The position numbers were made by a program, and so were the translations under genes. The notes under the pieces were generated by a model. That model had not been told where the DNA came from, did no database searches, and saw only the letters and a program-made list of their open reading frames with translations. From Calothrix sp. FI2-JRJ7 (lineage in GTDB: Bacteria > Cyanobacteriota > Cyanobacteriia > Cyanobacteriales > Nostocaceae): 64,000 bases of DNA. Below, piece by piece: positions 8,833-16,937 of the stretch (its first letter is position 1; the number at the start of each line of letters is the position of its first letter). Location of the stretch: assembly GCA_019359675.1 (NCBI GenBank), contig JAHHGX010000064.1, positions 62,001 to 126,000 of the forward strand. The letters are read 5' to 3'.

Positions 8833-9682
8833 CTAAAATTGAATTGGAAGAATTAAACCAAAACCTACAGCAGTGTCATTATCAGCTCTGACTCTAAGAC
8901 TATCATAAGGCGATGTTCCGAGTCTGTTGGTCAGGTAAGTTTCTAATTGCATACCAGTAACGGCACCTGGATACCAACGTAAACCGACAGTCCAAGGTAT
9001 AACTTTTTGGAGGCTGTTACCGATAAAGGCATTGCCGTTGCCTAAAATATCTACACCAGCTTCAGCAATTACATCTAAATTTTTAAACACAGGAACTGAG
9101 GCGCCAAAGCTAAACCCACCAATCTCAAGTCCTGAGCGCTGCACAAATCCTAAAGTGGGAGTCAGCCACACAGCACTTCCACCTTTAAATTTATAGTGCA
9201 TTGGAGTAGACAGGGTGATGATAAGTAATTCTTCGTCCGTTTCATTACTAAACGCAAATCCACCTTTAGTCAAGCCTCGCTGCCTAAATTCGTTACGATT
9301 ATTATTAACAAAGTTAATTATTACGTTATTCGACCGTGCGATTGTTGCTGCTGCACTTAAAGTTACGGGGGCGCCCTCTGCTTGATTTAAAAAGCGTATT
9401 TTGCCGCTAAACCCTAATTGGGATTAGTCTACAGTTCCAGGAATGCTAGAGAGATACGCCCCAATTTCAAAATCATCTAAAAGTCCATAACGAATTCCTG
9501 TTAATAGTCCCTGTTGTCCTTCTTGTAAGCTGAAAAGTAATTGCTGATTAGGAATAGTGCCACCATCAAGCCAACCAAAACCAGCCGGAGTACTTGGAGT
9601 TGGTTGTACGCTTGAACTAAAATGTTGAGAATAACGACGATTGGCACCAGTGATTTTCTTTGCGGTTAGTTTTGTACACTAC
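8833..9682 (-). pseudogene. Decayed outer-membrane beta-barrel-like protein gene
   Basis: The last 146 codons (8833-9273) are open and end in a barrel-type C-terminus (GFGLILPIQF). The same frame continues upstream: it reads QHFSSSVQPTPSTPAGFGW, then a segment ending SSIPGTVD, a TAA at about 9422-9424, and resumes SQLGFSGKIRFLNQ. A single nonsense codon therefore interrupts an otherwise continuous protein. Further upstream the frame closes at a TAG near 9682 with no signal peptide, so the 5' end is missing too. Alternating hydrophobic/polar segments fit a beta-barrel or porin-like protein. It could be mistaken for a short intact gene starting at 9273. Confidence 0.75.
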
Positions 9683-9740
9683 ATATATGCTTCGGAAACA
9701 TAATGTACCTACTTCATGCGTTGATTATGATGTGTTAATT

Positions 9741-9841
9741 AGCAACGGATGCAACAGATGTAACGGATAAATTATTTATTACAAACAAAACTAGTTACAT
9801 AAAATCAACTATCCGCTACATCCGTTCATAATCCGTTGCCA
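9741..9841. repeat. Uninterrupted family B palindromic repeat
   Basis: A 101-base unit with ends GCAACGGATGCAACAGATG and CCGTTCATAATCCGTTGC that pair imperfectly, around an AT-rich centre with ACAAACAAAACTAGTTAC. Other copies: 5911-6060 (interrupted), 41983-42275 (interrupted) and a short version at 55565-55624. It lies between a pseudogene and the ParE-like gene. Confidence 0.8.
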
Positions 9842-9888
9842 ACTTATGGCGGGTTATATTGAAACGATTAAGTTGTCGCATCGGCGCC

Positions 9889-10182
9889 TTATGTATTAGT
9901 TTCTTCTTGTTCCAAGATAGTGGGAATATCGCGACTGCCATGAATGATACGTACTACTGTTAGTAATTCTTCTGTTGCCAAGTAAAAAATAAGATATTTT
10001 TCAAAACCTTTAATACCCGATTTACGCAAACCTTGTAAACGAGGATTATCTACATTATAAAGATTGCCCAAACCAGGATTTTGAGCTAGCTTGGCGATGG
10101 TGCTTCGTGCTGCATCAAAAAAATGTAAAGCTGCATCTGTATTATTTTGGGCAATGTAGTTAAATAAATCATCAATATCCAT
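9889..10182 (-). CDS. ParE/RelE-superfamily toxin-like protein, possibly truncated
   Basis: 97 residues. Seen: FFDAARSTIAKLAQNPGLG, LRKSGIKGFEKYLIFY and VVRIIHGSRDIPTIL, the hallmark blocks of ParE toxins, which poison DNA gyrase or act as ribosome-dependent nucleases. ParE proteins normally have about ten more residues ahead of the DIDDLFNYIAQ helix, forming the first beta strand; here an in-frame TGA lies just upstream of the ATG, so that strand is missing. No antitoxin gene is adjacent. It may be an inactive remnant or an orphan toxin. Confidence 0.8.
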   Translation of the reverse strand: MDIDDLFNYIAQNNTDAALHFFDAARSTIAKLAQNPGLGNLYNVDNPRLQGLRKSGIKGFEKYLIFYLATEELLTVVRIIHGSRDIPTILEQEETNT

Positions 10183-10246
10183 ATTTACTCAAACATATGC
10201 ACAAGCTTAACTCTAGCTTGATTGTAAATCTATCTGTGGCGCCGTA

Positions 10247-10825
10247 TTAGCTATTTACAAACCGGGATAAACTTAAGCTAAATCCGGGCAATAAATTTTC
10301 ACCTGATAATTGTGTCGGTAGATTCCGCACTTCTACATCTTGCTCTTGACGATAAATTTCCACTTGCTGCTGTTGGGGATTAATTAACCATGCCAATTGC
10401 ACCCCTGCATCCGTATATTCCTGCATCTTTTCACGCAGCGTTTCTAAATCATCTGTAGCTGACCTTAATTCAATCGCAAAGTCTGGTGCTATAGGGGGAA
10501 ATTTGCGTCTTTGTTCAGGAGTGAGTGCTTCCCAACGTTCCTTTTTAATCCAAGCAGCATCAGGAGAACGGTTTGCACCATTGGGTAACTTAAATACAGT
10601 AGAGGAACTGAAGGTATAACCGAGACCTGTCTGCCGATTCCAAATACCTAAATCGATAATAAAGTCAGCTTCTCGATTTCCGCTCTCGCCTCCAACTGGT
10701 GACATAATAATTAATTTTCCCTTGGCTGAGAGTTCAAACTGTAACTCGCGGTTATTTTGACATAACTGATAGAATTGTTCGTCACTTAAATGAACGGTGT
10801 CTAAACTTAACGTCAAAGGGGTCAT
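10247..10825 (-). CDS. Uma2-family (DUF820) putative restriction endonuclease-fold protein
   Basis: 192 residues. Seen: RSPDAAWIKKERWEALTPEQ, PDFAIELRSATDDL, then KMQEYTDAGVQLAWLINP, the order of the Uma2 PD-(D/E)xK nuclease fold (Asp, Glu and downstream Lys in place). Uma2 proteins are greatly expanded in cyanobacteria; their role is unsettled. It lies in tandem with the next paralogue on the same strand and faces a third on the other strand, which suggests local duplication or co-acquisition. Confidence 0.9.
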   Translation of the reverse strand: MTPLTLSLDTVHLSDEQFYQLCQNNRELQFELSAKGKLIIMSPVGGESGNREADFIIDLGIWNRQTGLGYTFSSSTVFKLPNGANRSPDAAWIKKERWEALTPEQRRKFPPIAPDFAIELRSATDDLETLREKMQEYTDAGVQLAWLINPQQQQVEIYRQEQDVEVRNLPTQLSGENLLPGFSLSLSRFVNS

Positions 10826-10873
10826 AAATCTACACCTAGCCGCAATAGCGCTGTATATTATATCATATATTTA

Positions 10874-11494
10874 TTACTTGCTCCAGACTCGGCGCATATT
10901 TAAAACAAAACCGGGTAACACATTCTCACCAGATAAGTGAGTAGGGTTCTCCAACACCTCTACCTCTAATCCCGGTCGATAAATTTCCACTTGTCGTTGC
11001 TGCGGGTTGAGTAACCATCCTAAGAGGGCGGCATTATCAATGTATTCTTTCATCTTTGCTTGCAATGGCTCAAGTCCATCTGAGCTTGACCTTAACTCAA
11101 CAACAAAGTCGGGACAGATATTTGCAAAAGTTCCTTTTTGTTCCGGAGTAAGTGCATCCCACCGTTCTTGACTAACCCAAGAAGCATCGGGAGAACGAGT
11201 GGCGCCATTGGGTAAAATAAACCCAGTAGAGGAGTCAAAAGCTTTACCCAAATCTTCGTTTTCTTCGTACCAGCGATACAGTTGTCCGGTAAGACTGAGG
11301 TTGCGTTCCCCAGTTTCCCAACCCGTTGGTGGGTTCACAATTAGCTCTCCTAGTGCGGTTCTTTCCAGTTTCAAGTCTCGGTTTACTGCTGCTAGAGCTG
11401 TAAACTGTTCTTGGGTAACGTACAACCCAATTGATGATGGTAACTCAATCGGCAAAGTTTGGTTTTTAGGACTAGCGGGTGTCTGCACCATCAA
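10874..11494 (-). CDS. Uma2-family (DUF820) putative restriction endonuclease-fold protein
   Basis: 206 residues, clearly paralogous to the neighbour at 10247-10825: it shares RSPDASWVSQERWDALTPEQ, CPDFVVELRSSSDGL and LLGWLLNPQQRQVEIYRP, the same catalytic-fold blocks. The C-terminus SGENVLPGFVLNMRRVW also matches the neighbour's SGENLLPGFSLSLSRF. A 48-base gap separates the pair, so they may be co-transcribed. An internal ATG one codon in is an equivalent start. Confidence 0.9.
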   Translation of the reverse strand: MMVQTPASPKNQTLPIELPSSIGLYVTQEQFTALAAVNRDLKLERTALGELIVNPPTGWETGERNLSLTGQLYRWYEENEDLGKAFDSSTGFILPNGATRSPDASWVSQERWDALTPEQKGTFANICPDFVVELRSSSDGLEPLQAKMKEYIDNAALLGWLLNPQQRQVEIYRPGLEVEVLENPTHLSGENVLPGFVLNMRRVWSK

Positions 11495-11689
11495 TACCTC
11501 TTATATAATGGGGGTTATCTTAAAGACGCTTACCCTATTAACTAACATATTCTACAAGCTATGAAGGCGCCGTCGCATTTCATTTATCTATTGCCGATAC
11601 CAAAATAGTTTGGTAACAGATAGTTTAATATTAAAGTGCGGCAGGAATCTATGTCATAAGTGGAAAAATTTGAGGAAAGCTCATTATAT

Positions 11690-12232
11690 ATGAAGTCACT
11701 AGCAACAACCGCTTTAGCCGAGTTTCTCTCTCAACCCAACATTGAGTCTTCCCCCGCATGGGAGTTAATTAACGGGCAAGCTCTACAAAAACCAATGCCA
11801 ACCCTTTTTCACTCGCGGCTACAACGCAATTTGGTAAATTACGTAAATCTTCATACTGAGCAGTTTGAAGCTGTGCAAGAACTGCGCTGTATTGTACCTC
11901 CCTACTCTCCAGTACCAGATATTTCTGTCGTTACCAGCGAGCGTCTTGGCGATGAAGATGGACCGCTACAGGGGGCGCCGGAATGGTTAATTGAAATTCT
12001 CTCTCCTGATCAAAGCACTTTAGACGTGCAAAACAAAATTCTCCACTGCCTCAGCAATGGAACACAATTAGCTTGGCTAATAGACATAACTCGACAACAG
12101 GTTTGGGTATGGTTTGGAGATAACCTACCCCAAGTTTTTTCTACTGAAGACATTTTACCAACTTTGGGCGATTTACCAGAGCTTACGGTCAAGGCAGTAA
12201 TCGCTATGACTCGCAAGCAAAGCCGACAATAA
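11690..12232 (+). CDS. Uma2-family (DUF820) putative restriction endonuclease-fold protein
   Basis: About 180 residues, a more distant Uma2 subfamily from the two on the minus strand: LINGQALQKPMPTLFHSRLQ, PVPDISVVTSERL, APEWLIEILSPDQS and LDVQNKILHCLSNGTQLAWL give the family's Asp, Glu and Lys positions. The frame also allows a GTG start at 11660; the ATG at 11690 with GAGGAAAG about 12 bases upstream seems better. It is transcribed divergently from the other two. Confidence 0.87.
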   Translation: MKSLATTALAEFLSQPNIESSPAWELINGQALQKPMPTLFHSRLQRNLVNYVNLHTEQFEAVQELRCIVPPYSPVPDISVVTSERLGDEDGPLQGAPEWLIEILSPDQSTLDVQNKILHCLSNGTQLAWLIDITRQQVWVWFGDNLPQVFSTEDILPTLGDLPELTVKAVIAMTRKQSRQ

Positions 12233-12342
12233 AAACTGCTCCTATGCTCCTGTGTGTTTAGCATTTGGGAAACCGTTGCTCGGTCAGAGTAAATAATTCG
12301 CTTTCTTATACTCTATTTATCAATAATGAAAGGTAATTTTTG

Positions 12343-12729
12343 TTATAAATTATTTGTTTTATTAGAAATCACCTCCGTGAGTTGGTCGGACAAAGTAAAT
12401 GGGTCATAGGGTTTAGTAATTAATGCTGCCAATTTTAACTGGCTAAATTGACGCTGTTCGGCAGGTTGTGCTTTTGCTGTCAAAAAAACTACGGGAATAT
12501 GCTGAATTTCTGGGTCAGATTGTATTTTTTTTAATGTAGTTAACCCATCCATATCTGGCATCATTACATCTAAAAGAATTACATCAGGTTGTGAACTAGC
12601 AGCTAGCACTAAACCTTCTTTACCCGAACTAGCTGTAAAAACTTCCCAATCTCCAGTTATTTCTAAACACACTTGAGTTGTTTCTCGAATACCCTGCTCA
12701 TCATCTATTATTAATACACGCTTAGTCAT
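12343..12729 (-). CDS. CheY-like single-domain response regulator
   Basis: 128 residues forming one receiver domain: acidic pair DD at residues 9-10, phospho-acceptor Asp54 in VILLDVMMPDMDG, Thr in FLTAKA and Lys in ITKPYDP. There is no output domain, so it acts by protein interaction or as a phosphorelay intermediate. It starts 2 bases after the end of the upstream sensor kinase and is the third gene of a compact minus-strand operon with that kinase and an OmpR/HPt regulator. Confidence 0.93.
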   Translation of the reverse strand: MTKRVLIIDDEQGIRETTQVCLEITGDWEVFTASSGKEGLVLAASSQPDVILLDVMMPDMDGLTTLKKIQSDPEIQHIPVVFLTAKAQPAEQRQFSQLKLAALITKPYDPFTLSDQLTEVISNKTNNL

Positions 12730-12731
12730 AA

Positions 12732-15218
12732 TTATGCTCCTCGCAATAAAGGTAATGTAAAATAAAATGTACTACCTACTTCTAATACACTTTCTGCCCA
12801 AATGGCGCCTCCATGTTGCTGTACAATACTTCGACATATAGCAAGTCCCAAACCCGTCCCTCCTTGGTTACGAGAATTTGATGCATCGACTTGCTGAAAA
12901 CGGTCAAATATAGTTTCTAATTTATCTTCCGGAATTCCTCTCCCTTCATCTTTGACTTTAAATAATATATGAGGAGTCATCTGAATTTCCGCGCTTAACC
13001 AAACAGTACTACCAGCACCTGAAAACTTAATTGCATTACTAATTAAATTAGTAAGCGTTTGAACTATTTTATCAGGGTCTGCCCAAAGTTGAGCATCTAG
13101 TCGCGCCACACAAAGAGTAATTTCGGCTTTTTCTGCCATCGCGCGCATTTCATCAACAGCTTGAGTCATTAGGTCAGCAGCATTACATATTTGAAAATGC
13201 ATTGAAACTTTGCCGGAGTTGATGCGCTCGATATCAAGGATATCGTTGATAAGACGCACCAAGCGGTTTGTATTTTCAAACGCAATTTCTAACATACGCT
13301 GTTTTTTAACTGGTTGGCTATCAAGCGAATTATTTGATAGTAAACCTAAAGCGCTGCATATCGAAGTTAAAGGTGTTCGCAGTTCGTGACTAACAACAGA
13401 AACAAACTCATCCTTCATGCGCTCAATTATTTGCCGTTCGGTTATATCTTTGAAAATAACTACGGCGCCGATAATTTGACCTTGTTCTTGGATTGGTGTT
13501 GAAATATACTCAACAGGAAATTTTGTGCCATCTCGACGATAGTATATATCATCGCTAATGTTTTGGACTTTGCCATATTCTAAAGTCGCACGTATTGGGT
13601 TCTCTGACCATTTGTAGGCAGTATTATCAGATTTAGTGTGTTTTATAACAGACTCTAGAAAATGCTGACCTAGGGTAATTAGTTCTTCGACTTGATAACC
13701 CAACATCCTGGCGCCAGCAGAATTGATAAAAGTGAGTTTTGCGTCGGCATCTAAACCGTAAATTCCCTCACCTGCTGAGTTTAAAATTAACTCATTATAC
13801 CGACTTAAACGTTCTACAGAAGCTTGTGCTTGTTGACGTTCTTTAACTTCATGTTTCAACTCGGTATTGGCTTGCTGTAACTCAGCGGTACGTTCAATTA
13901 CTCGTGTTTCTAACTCGGCATTTAATGCAGAAATTTTGCTTTCAAACAGCTTTCTTTGTTCAATATCTCTATGTAAATTATAATTAGCAACATGTATTTT
14001 TTGATATAATTGATATTGCTGAATCGCCATTGCAAAGTGGCTACCCAAAGAATTAGCTAAATCAATTTCCGGTGCCGTCCAAGGGTTGACTTGAGCTTTT
14101 TTTAACTCTTGCCATGCTTCAAACGATTGTACCGGACGTAAGTGTCGCGCTTCCAGAGGGTCTCGGCGCCGTGCCCATAAAGTTTCTGTATCAATAGAGC
14201 GACGGAAAATACTCAAATAACCCACAATTGAAGTATGGTACTCCAAACGAACAATTAATAAGCTCCGAATTTCAGCTTTATTAAAATCATTCGCTAAATA
14301 TTCTGGTAAAGAGTACACAAGCAAATCATTAAATACCCAAATATGGCTCAGTTCAGGTAATGTTGATTGAGTAGTTAACCAATCGCAATAATCTTCATTC
14401 AATATACTCCCAGACCCACAACTATATATTTGTGCTTCTTCGTTTGGTTTTTGTGGCGCAATATAAACTCTACCACCGCTAGCTTGTAAACCCGACACAG
14501 CTAACTCTAAAGCTTCTTGCAACTGCATTTCGGTCATCGAATGTAACAGTTTAGCAACGCGGTTAATTGTAGCTTCTTGTTGTGCTAAAATTCGAGTTTG
14601 TTGAAGTAAGGTTGACTGTCCCACCGCAATAGATAATTGGTCTGCTACAAGTTGCAATACTTGTAATTCTCGTTCGGTAACATTTCGCGGTACGCTATGA
14701 TGAGAAACTAATAATCCCCACAACTGTTGACGGTGTAAAATTGGCACAACTACAGAAGAATTTACACCCATTGATATCAAATATTCAATATGGCAAGGGT
14801 CTACGTGACGAAACCAAATATCATTATTATCACTGTCAGGATATAAAAATCGACTTAACCCTATAGTTTGAGCAGGCACATCTACAATTGTACGCTGGCG
14901 AACTTTTTGAAACATTTCACGCGCTTCAAGTGGAATATCCTCTGCGGGGAAATTTTGCCCTAATAGTGAGGGTAAACACTCGTTAACAGACTCAGCGACA
15001 ACTTCACCGCTACCATCTGTATCAAATTTATATACCTTAACCCGGTCAGTTTCTAAAAAAACCCGCACTTCATTAACTGTGACAGACAAAATATCAGATA
15101 TTTCTGCATATTGACGAACACGGTTCATTAATTTATGCAGCAATACTTCCAGTGAGTCTACAGGGTTTATTGACTCTGTTGCCGGATATTCATGGTTTGT
15201 AAAAGTATCATTTAACAC
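12732..15218 (-). CDS. Sensor histidine kinase with phytochrome/cyanobacteriochrome-type GAF domain
   Basis: 828 residues. Order seen: a GAF domain (about 25-200) of phytochrome type with DRVKVYKF, GQNFPAEDIP and DPCHIEYLISMGVNSSVVVP, in which Cys142-His143 sit where bilin-binding GAF domains carry their chromophore Cys; a second GAF (about 225-410); a coiled coil; a PAS domain (about 465-590); HisKA with phospho-acceptor His611 in SVVSHELRTPL; and an HATPase ending GTGLGLAICRSIVQQHGG. It overlaps the upstream regulator by 11 bases and the CheY-like gene follows 2 bases later, so the three proteins probably form one phosphorelay. Light sensing is plausible but unproven. Confidence 0.93.
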   Translation of the reverse strand: MLNDTFTNHEYPATESINPVDSLEVLLHKLMNRVRQYAEISDILSVTVNEVRVFLETDRVKVYKFDTDGSGEVVAESVNECLPSLLGQNFPAEDIPLEAREMFQKVRQRTIVDVPAQTIGLSRFLYPDSDNNDIWFRHVDPCHIEYLISMGVNSSVVVPILHRQQLWGLLVSHHSVPRNVTERELQVLQLVADQLSIAVGQSTLLQQTRILAQQEATINRVAKLLHSMTEMQLQEALELAVSGLQASGGRVYIAPQKPNEEAQIYSCGSGSILNEDYCDWLTTQSTLPELSHIWVFNDLLVYSLPEYLANDFNKAEIRSLLIVRLEYHTSIVGYLSIFRRSIDTETLWARRRDPLEARHLRPVQSFEAWQELKKAQVNPWTAPEIDLANSLGSHFAMAIQQYQLYQKIHVANYNLHRDIEQRKLFESKISALNAELETRVIERTAELQQANTELKHEVKERQQAQASVERLSRYNELILNSAGEGIYGLDADAKLTFINSAGARMLGYQVEELITLGQHFLESVIKHTKSDNTAYKWSENPIRATLEYGKVQNISDDIYYRRDGTKFPVEYISTPIQEQGQIIGAVVIFKDITERQIIERMKDEFVSVVSHELRTPLTSICSALGLLSNNSLDSQPVKKQRMLEIAFENTNRLVRLINDILDIERINSGKVSMHFQICNAADLMTQAVDEMRAMAEKAEITLCVARLDAQLWADPDKIVQTLTNLISNAIKFSGAGSTVWLSAEIQMTPHILFKVKDEGRGIPEDKLETIFDRFQQVDASNSRNQGGTGLGLAICRSIVQQHGGAIWAESVLEVGSTFYFTLPLLRGA

Positions 15219-16299
15219 TATCTTCCTCCTCTACGAAATTCAAAACTGCTTTGTAAAATTCTTCAAAGACTGGTTTATTGAGTTCTTGTTGGAGAAGTCC
15301 TACTAAGTGGCAGAGGTTAAATGCTGTACTTTGGTCTCGTGGCATTCCCAACTGAAACATTTGCTCTACCTGTTTTGCAAGACGTGAACCCTCTACTAAA
15401 CCAAATACACCTAATATTCCTGCTAACTTGTGTGCTGTCGCTTGTGCTTTTTGTTTTTGTTCTTCTGCCAATTCATTTAAAGTTAATGCTGTAGCTGTTT
15501 GTTGTAAAACGGCTAAACGTTCGTTTGTTTTAAATTGTAAGTTTTGCCATAGTTCGCTTAATGCAGTCTTTATTTTACTCTTTTTTTTCTGCTGCACCTT
15601 CAAAGATTGATTTTTGGTACTAAATCCTGTTTCTTTTAAACGATAACCGATGCCGAATACTGTTTCTATGCAATCATTGGTGGCGCCTGCAAGACTTAGT
15701 TTTTGCCGCAAACCTTTAATATGCGCTGTTACTGTATCTTCTTTTGGCGCCTGTTCGATAGACCAAAGGTGGTCAAGAATGTCACTTCGGCTAAAAACTT
15801 GATGTCTATTACGCAGAAAAAGTTCTAGTAAACGGTACTCTTTGGGAGTTAAGGTGAGTAAATTACCGTTGTAGGTAACTTCACAGCTATCTTTATATAA
15901 ACACAAGTTTTCCCATTGTAGTACCGTTTGAATGGGCGAAGAGAGGCACCGTAGCAATACACGAATACGCGCAAGTAGCTCAGAAAATTCAAATGGCTTA
16001 ACCACATAATCATCTGCTCCTGCTTCTAGTCCCTTGACTTTATCTGTATTTGAGTTTTTTGCCGTCAGTATTAAAATAGGGGTTTGGTAGTTTTTAGAGC
16101 GCAACCTCTGACAAATCTTGAGTCCATCTAACTTTGGCAGCATGACATCAAGCAGTATCAAATCGTAAAACAAAGCTTGTATTAACTCCCAACCTAAGTT
16201 ACCATCGCTAGCTACATCAACTGTATAGTGCTGGTTGCCAAGGACACTCAACAGTGTTTTGGCTATGCACTCGTCATCTTCTACTATTAAAATTCGCAT
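15208..16299 (-). CDS. OmpR-type response regulator with C-terminal HPt domain
   Basis: 363 residues in three parts. Receiver domain with Asp51 in LILLDVMLPKLDG and KPFEFSELLARI; winged-helix DNA-binding domain (about 130-230) with LTPKEYRLLELFLRN and DTVTAHIKGLRQKL; a lysine-rich linker; then a histidine phosphotransfer domain with ATAHKLAGILGVFG (His290). A receiver, DNA-binding domain and HPt in one chain is uncommon and suggests a multistep relay with the neighbouring kinase and CheY-like protein. It is the first gene of the three-gene operon and is divergent from the giant kinase at 16938. Confidence 0.92.
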   Translation of the reverse strand: MRILIVEDDECIAKTLLSVLGNQHYTVDVASDGNLGWELIQALFYDLILLDVMLPKLDGLKICQRLRSKNYQTPILILTAKNSNTDKVKGLEAGADDYVVKPFEFSELLARIRVLLRCLSSPIQTVLQWENLCLYKDSCEVTYNGNLLTLTPKEYRLLELFLRNRHQVFSRSDILDHLWSIEQAPKEDTVTAHIKGLRQKLSLAGATNDCIETVFGIGYRLKETGFSTKNQSLKVQQKKKSKIKTALSELWQNLQFKTNERLAVLQQTATALTLNELAEEQKQKAQATAHKLAGILGVFGLVEGSRLAKQVEQMFQLGMPRDQSTAFNLCHLVGLLQQELNKPVFEEFYKAVLNFVEEEDSVK

Positions 16300-16937
16300 T
16301 GAATTAAACCTCTGTGTACTTCAACGCTGTTGTTCGGCATAATTAATCTCTAATTTTCTATCGATAGTATGGTTGACTTATTTTTGTTAAAAATGACCTC
16401 GCACAGATTTGTTAAAAGAGTATTATCGTCAAATTTGGGAATCAATAGTCACTTAAGTTTAATATACTTAATTTTTCGTATTGTTTCTTAATTAACTTTT
16501 AAAGTGTAAACTATCAGTTAATATAAACTTTTCTTTACTACATTTAAGAAACCACGTTTTTAGGCAAAATAGTCATTTTTATAACAGATTTTAATGAAAA
16601 AACCCGGTTTCTAGGATTTTTATTTTGTTAAGTATTGTAAAGAAAATCTTATACTTCATGAGTTATTCATTTTGATTTACTATTGTTCTGACAAAGCTGA
16701 AATTGGTCTGCTACATTTTGCATCGATTGTAATGTTCTGCCCCATTACTTTAGATTTCAAAAATCTGCTGTAATGGGGAATTTCTAAATTCACCTTTTTC
16801 CATTCATTGCTATAAACCACATCCTAAAGACAAATGATACAGGAAAAGGCTGAAAACCAATAAATTTTCTGAAGTTTTATAATTTTCTGGGTATATCTGG
16901 GAATACTAAGCGTGAAAGTCATAAGGATAAAGTTAGT
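16300..16937. promoter_or_regulatory. AT-rich divergent intergenic region with a long hairpin
   Basis: 638 bases without a credible gene, between two divergently transcribed signalling genes. It holds a two-step hairpin at 16740-16778: outer arms CCCCATTAC and GTAATGGGG, inner arms AGATTT and AAATCT around CAA. Upstream of that, 16547-16617 carries a degenerate pair of the AGAAACC...GGTTTCT repeat. Promoters for both genes must lie here, but no consensus boxes stand out. Confidence 0.55.
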
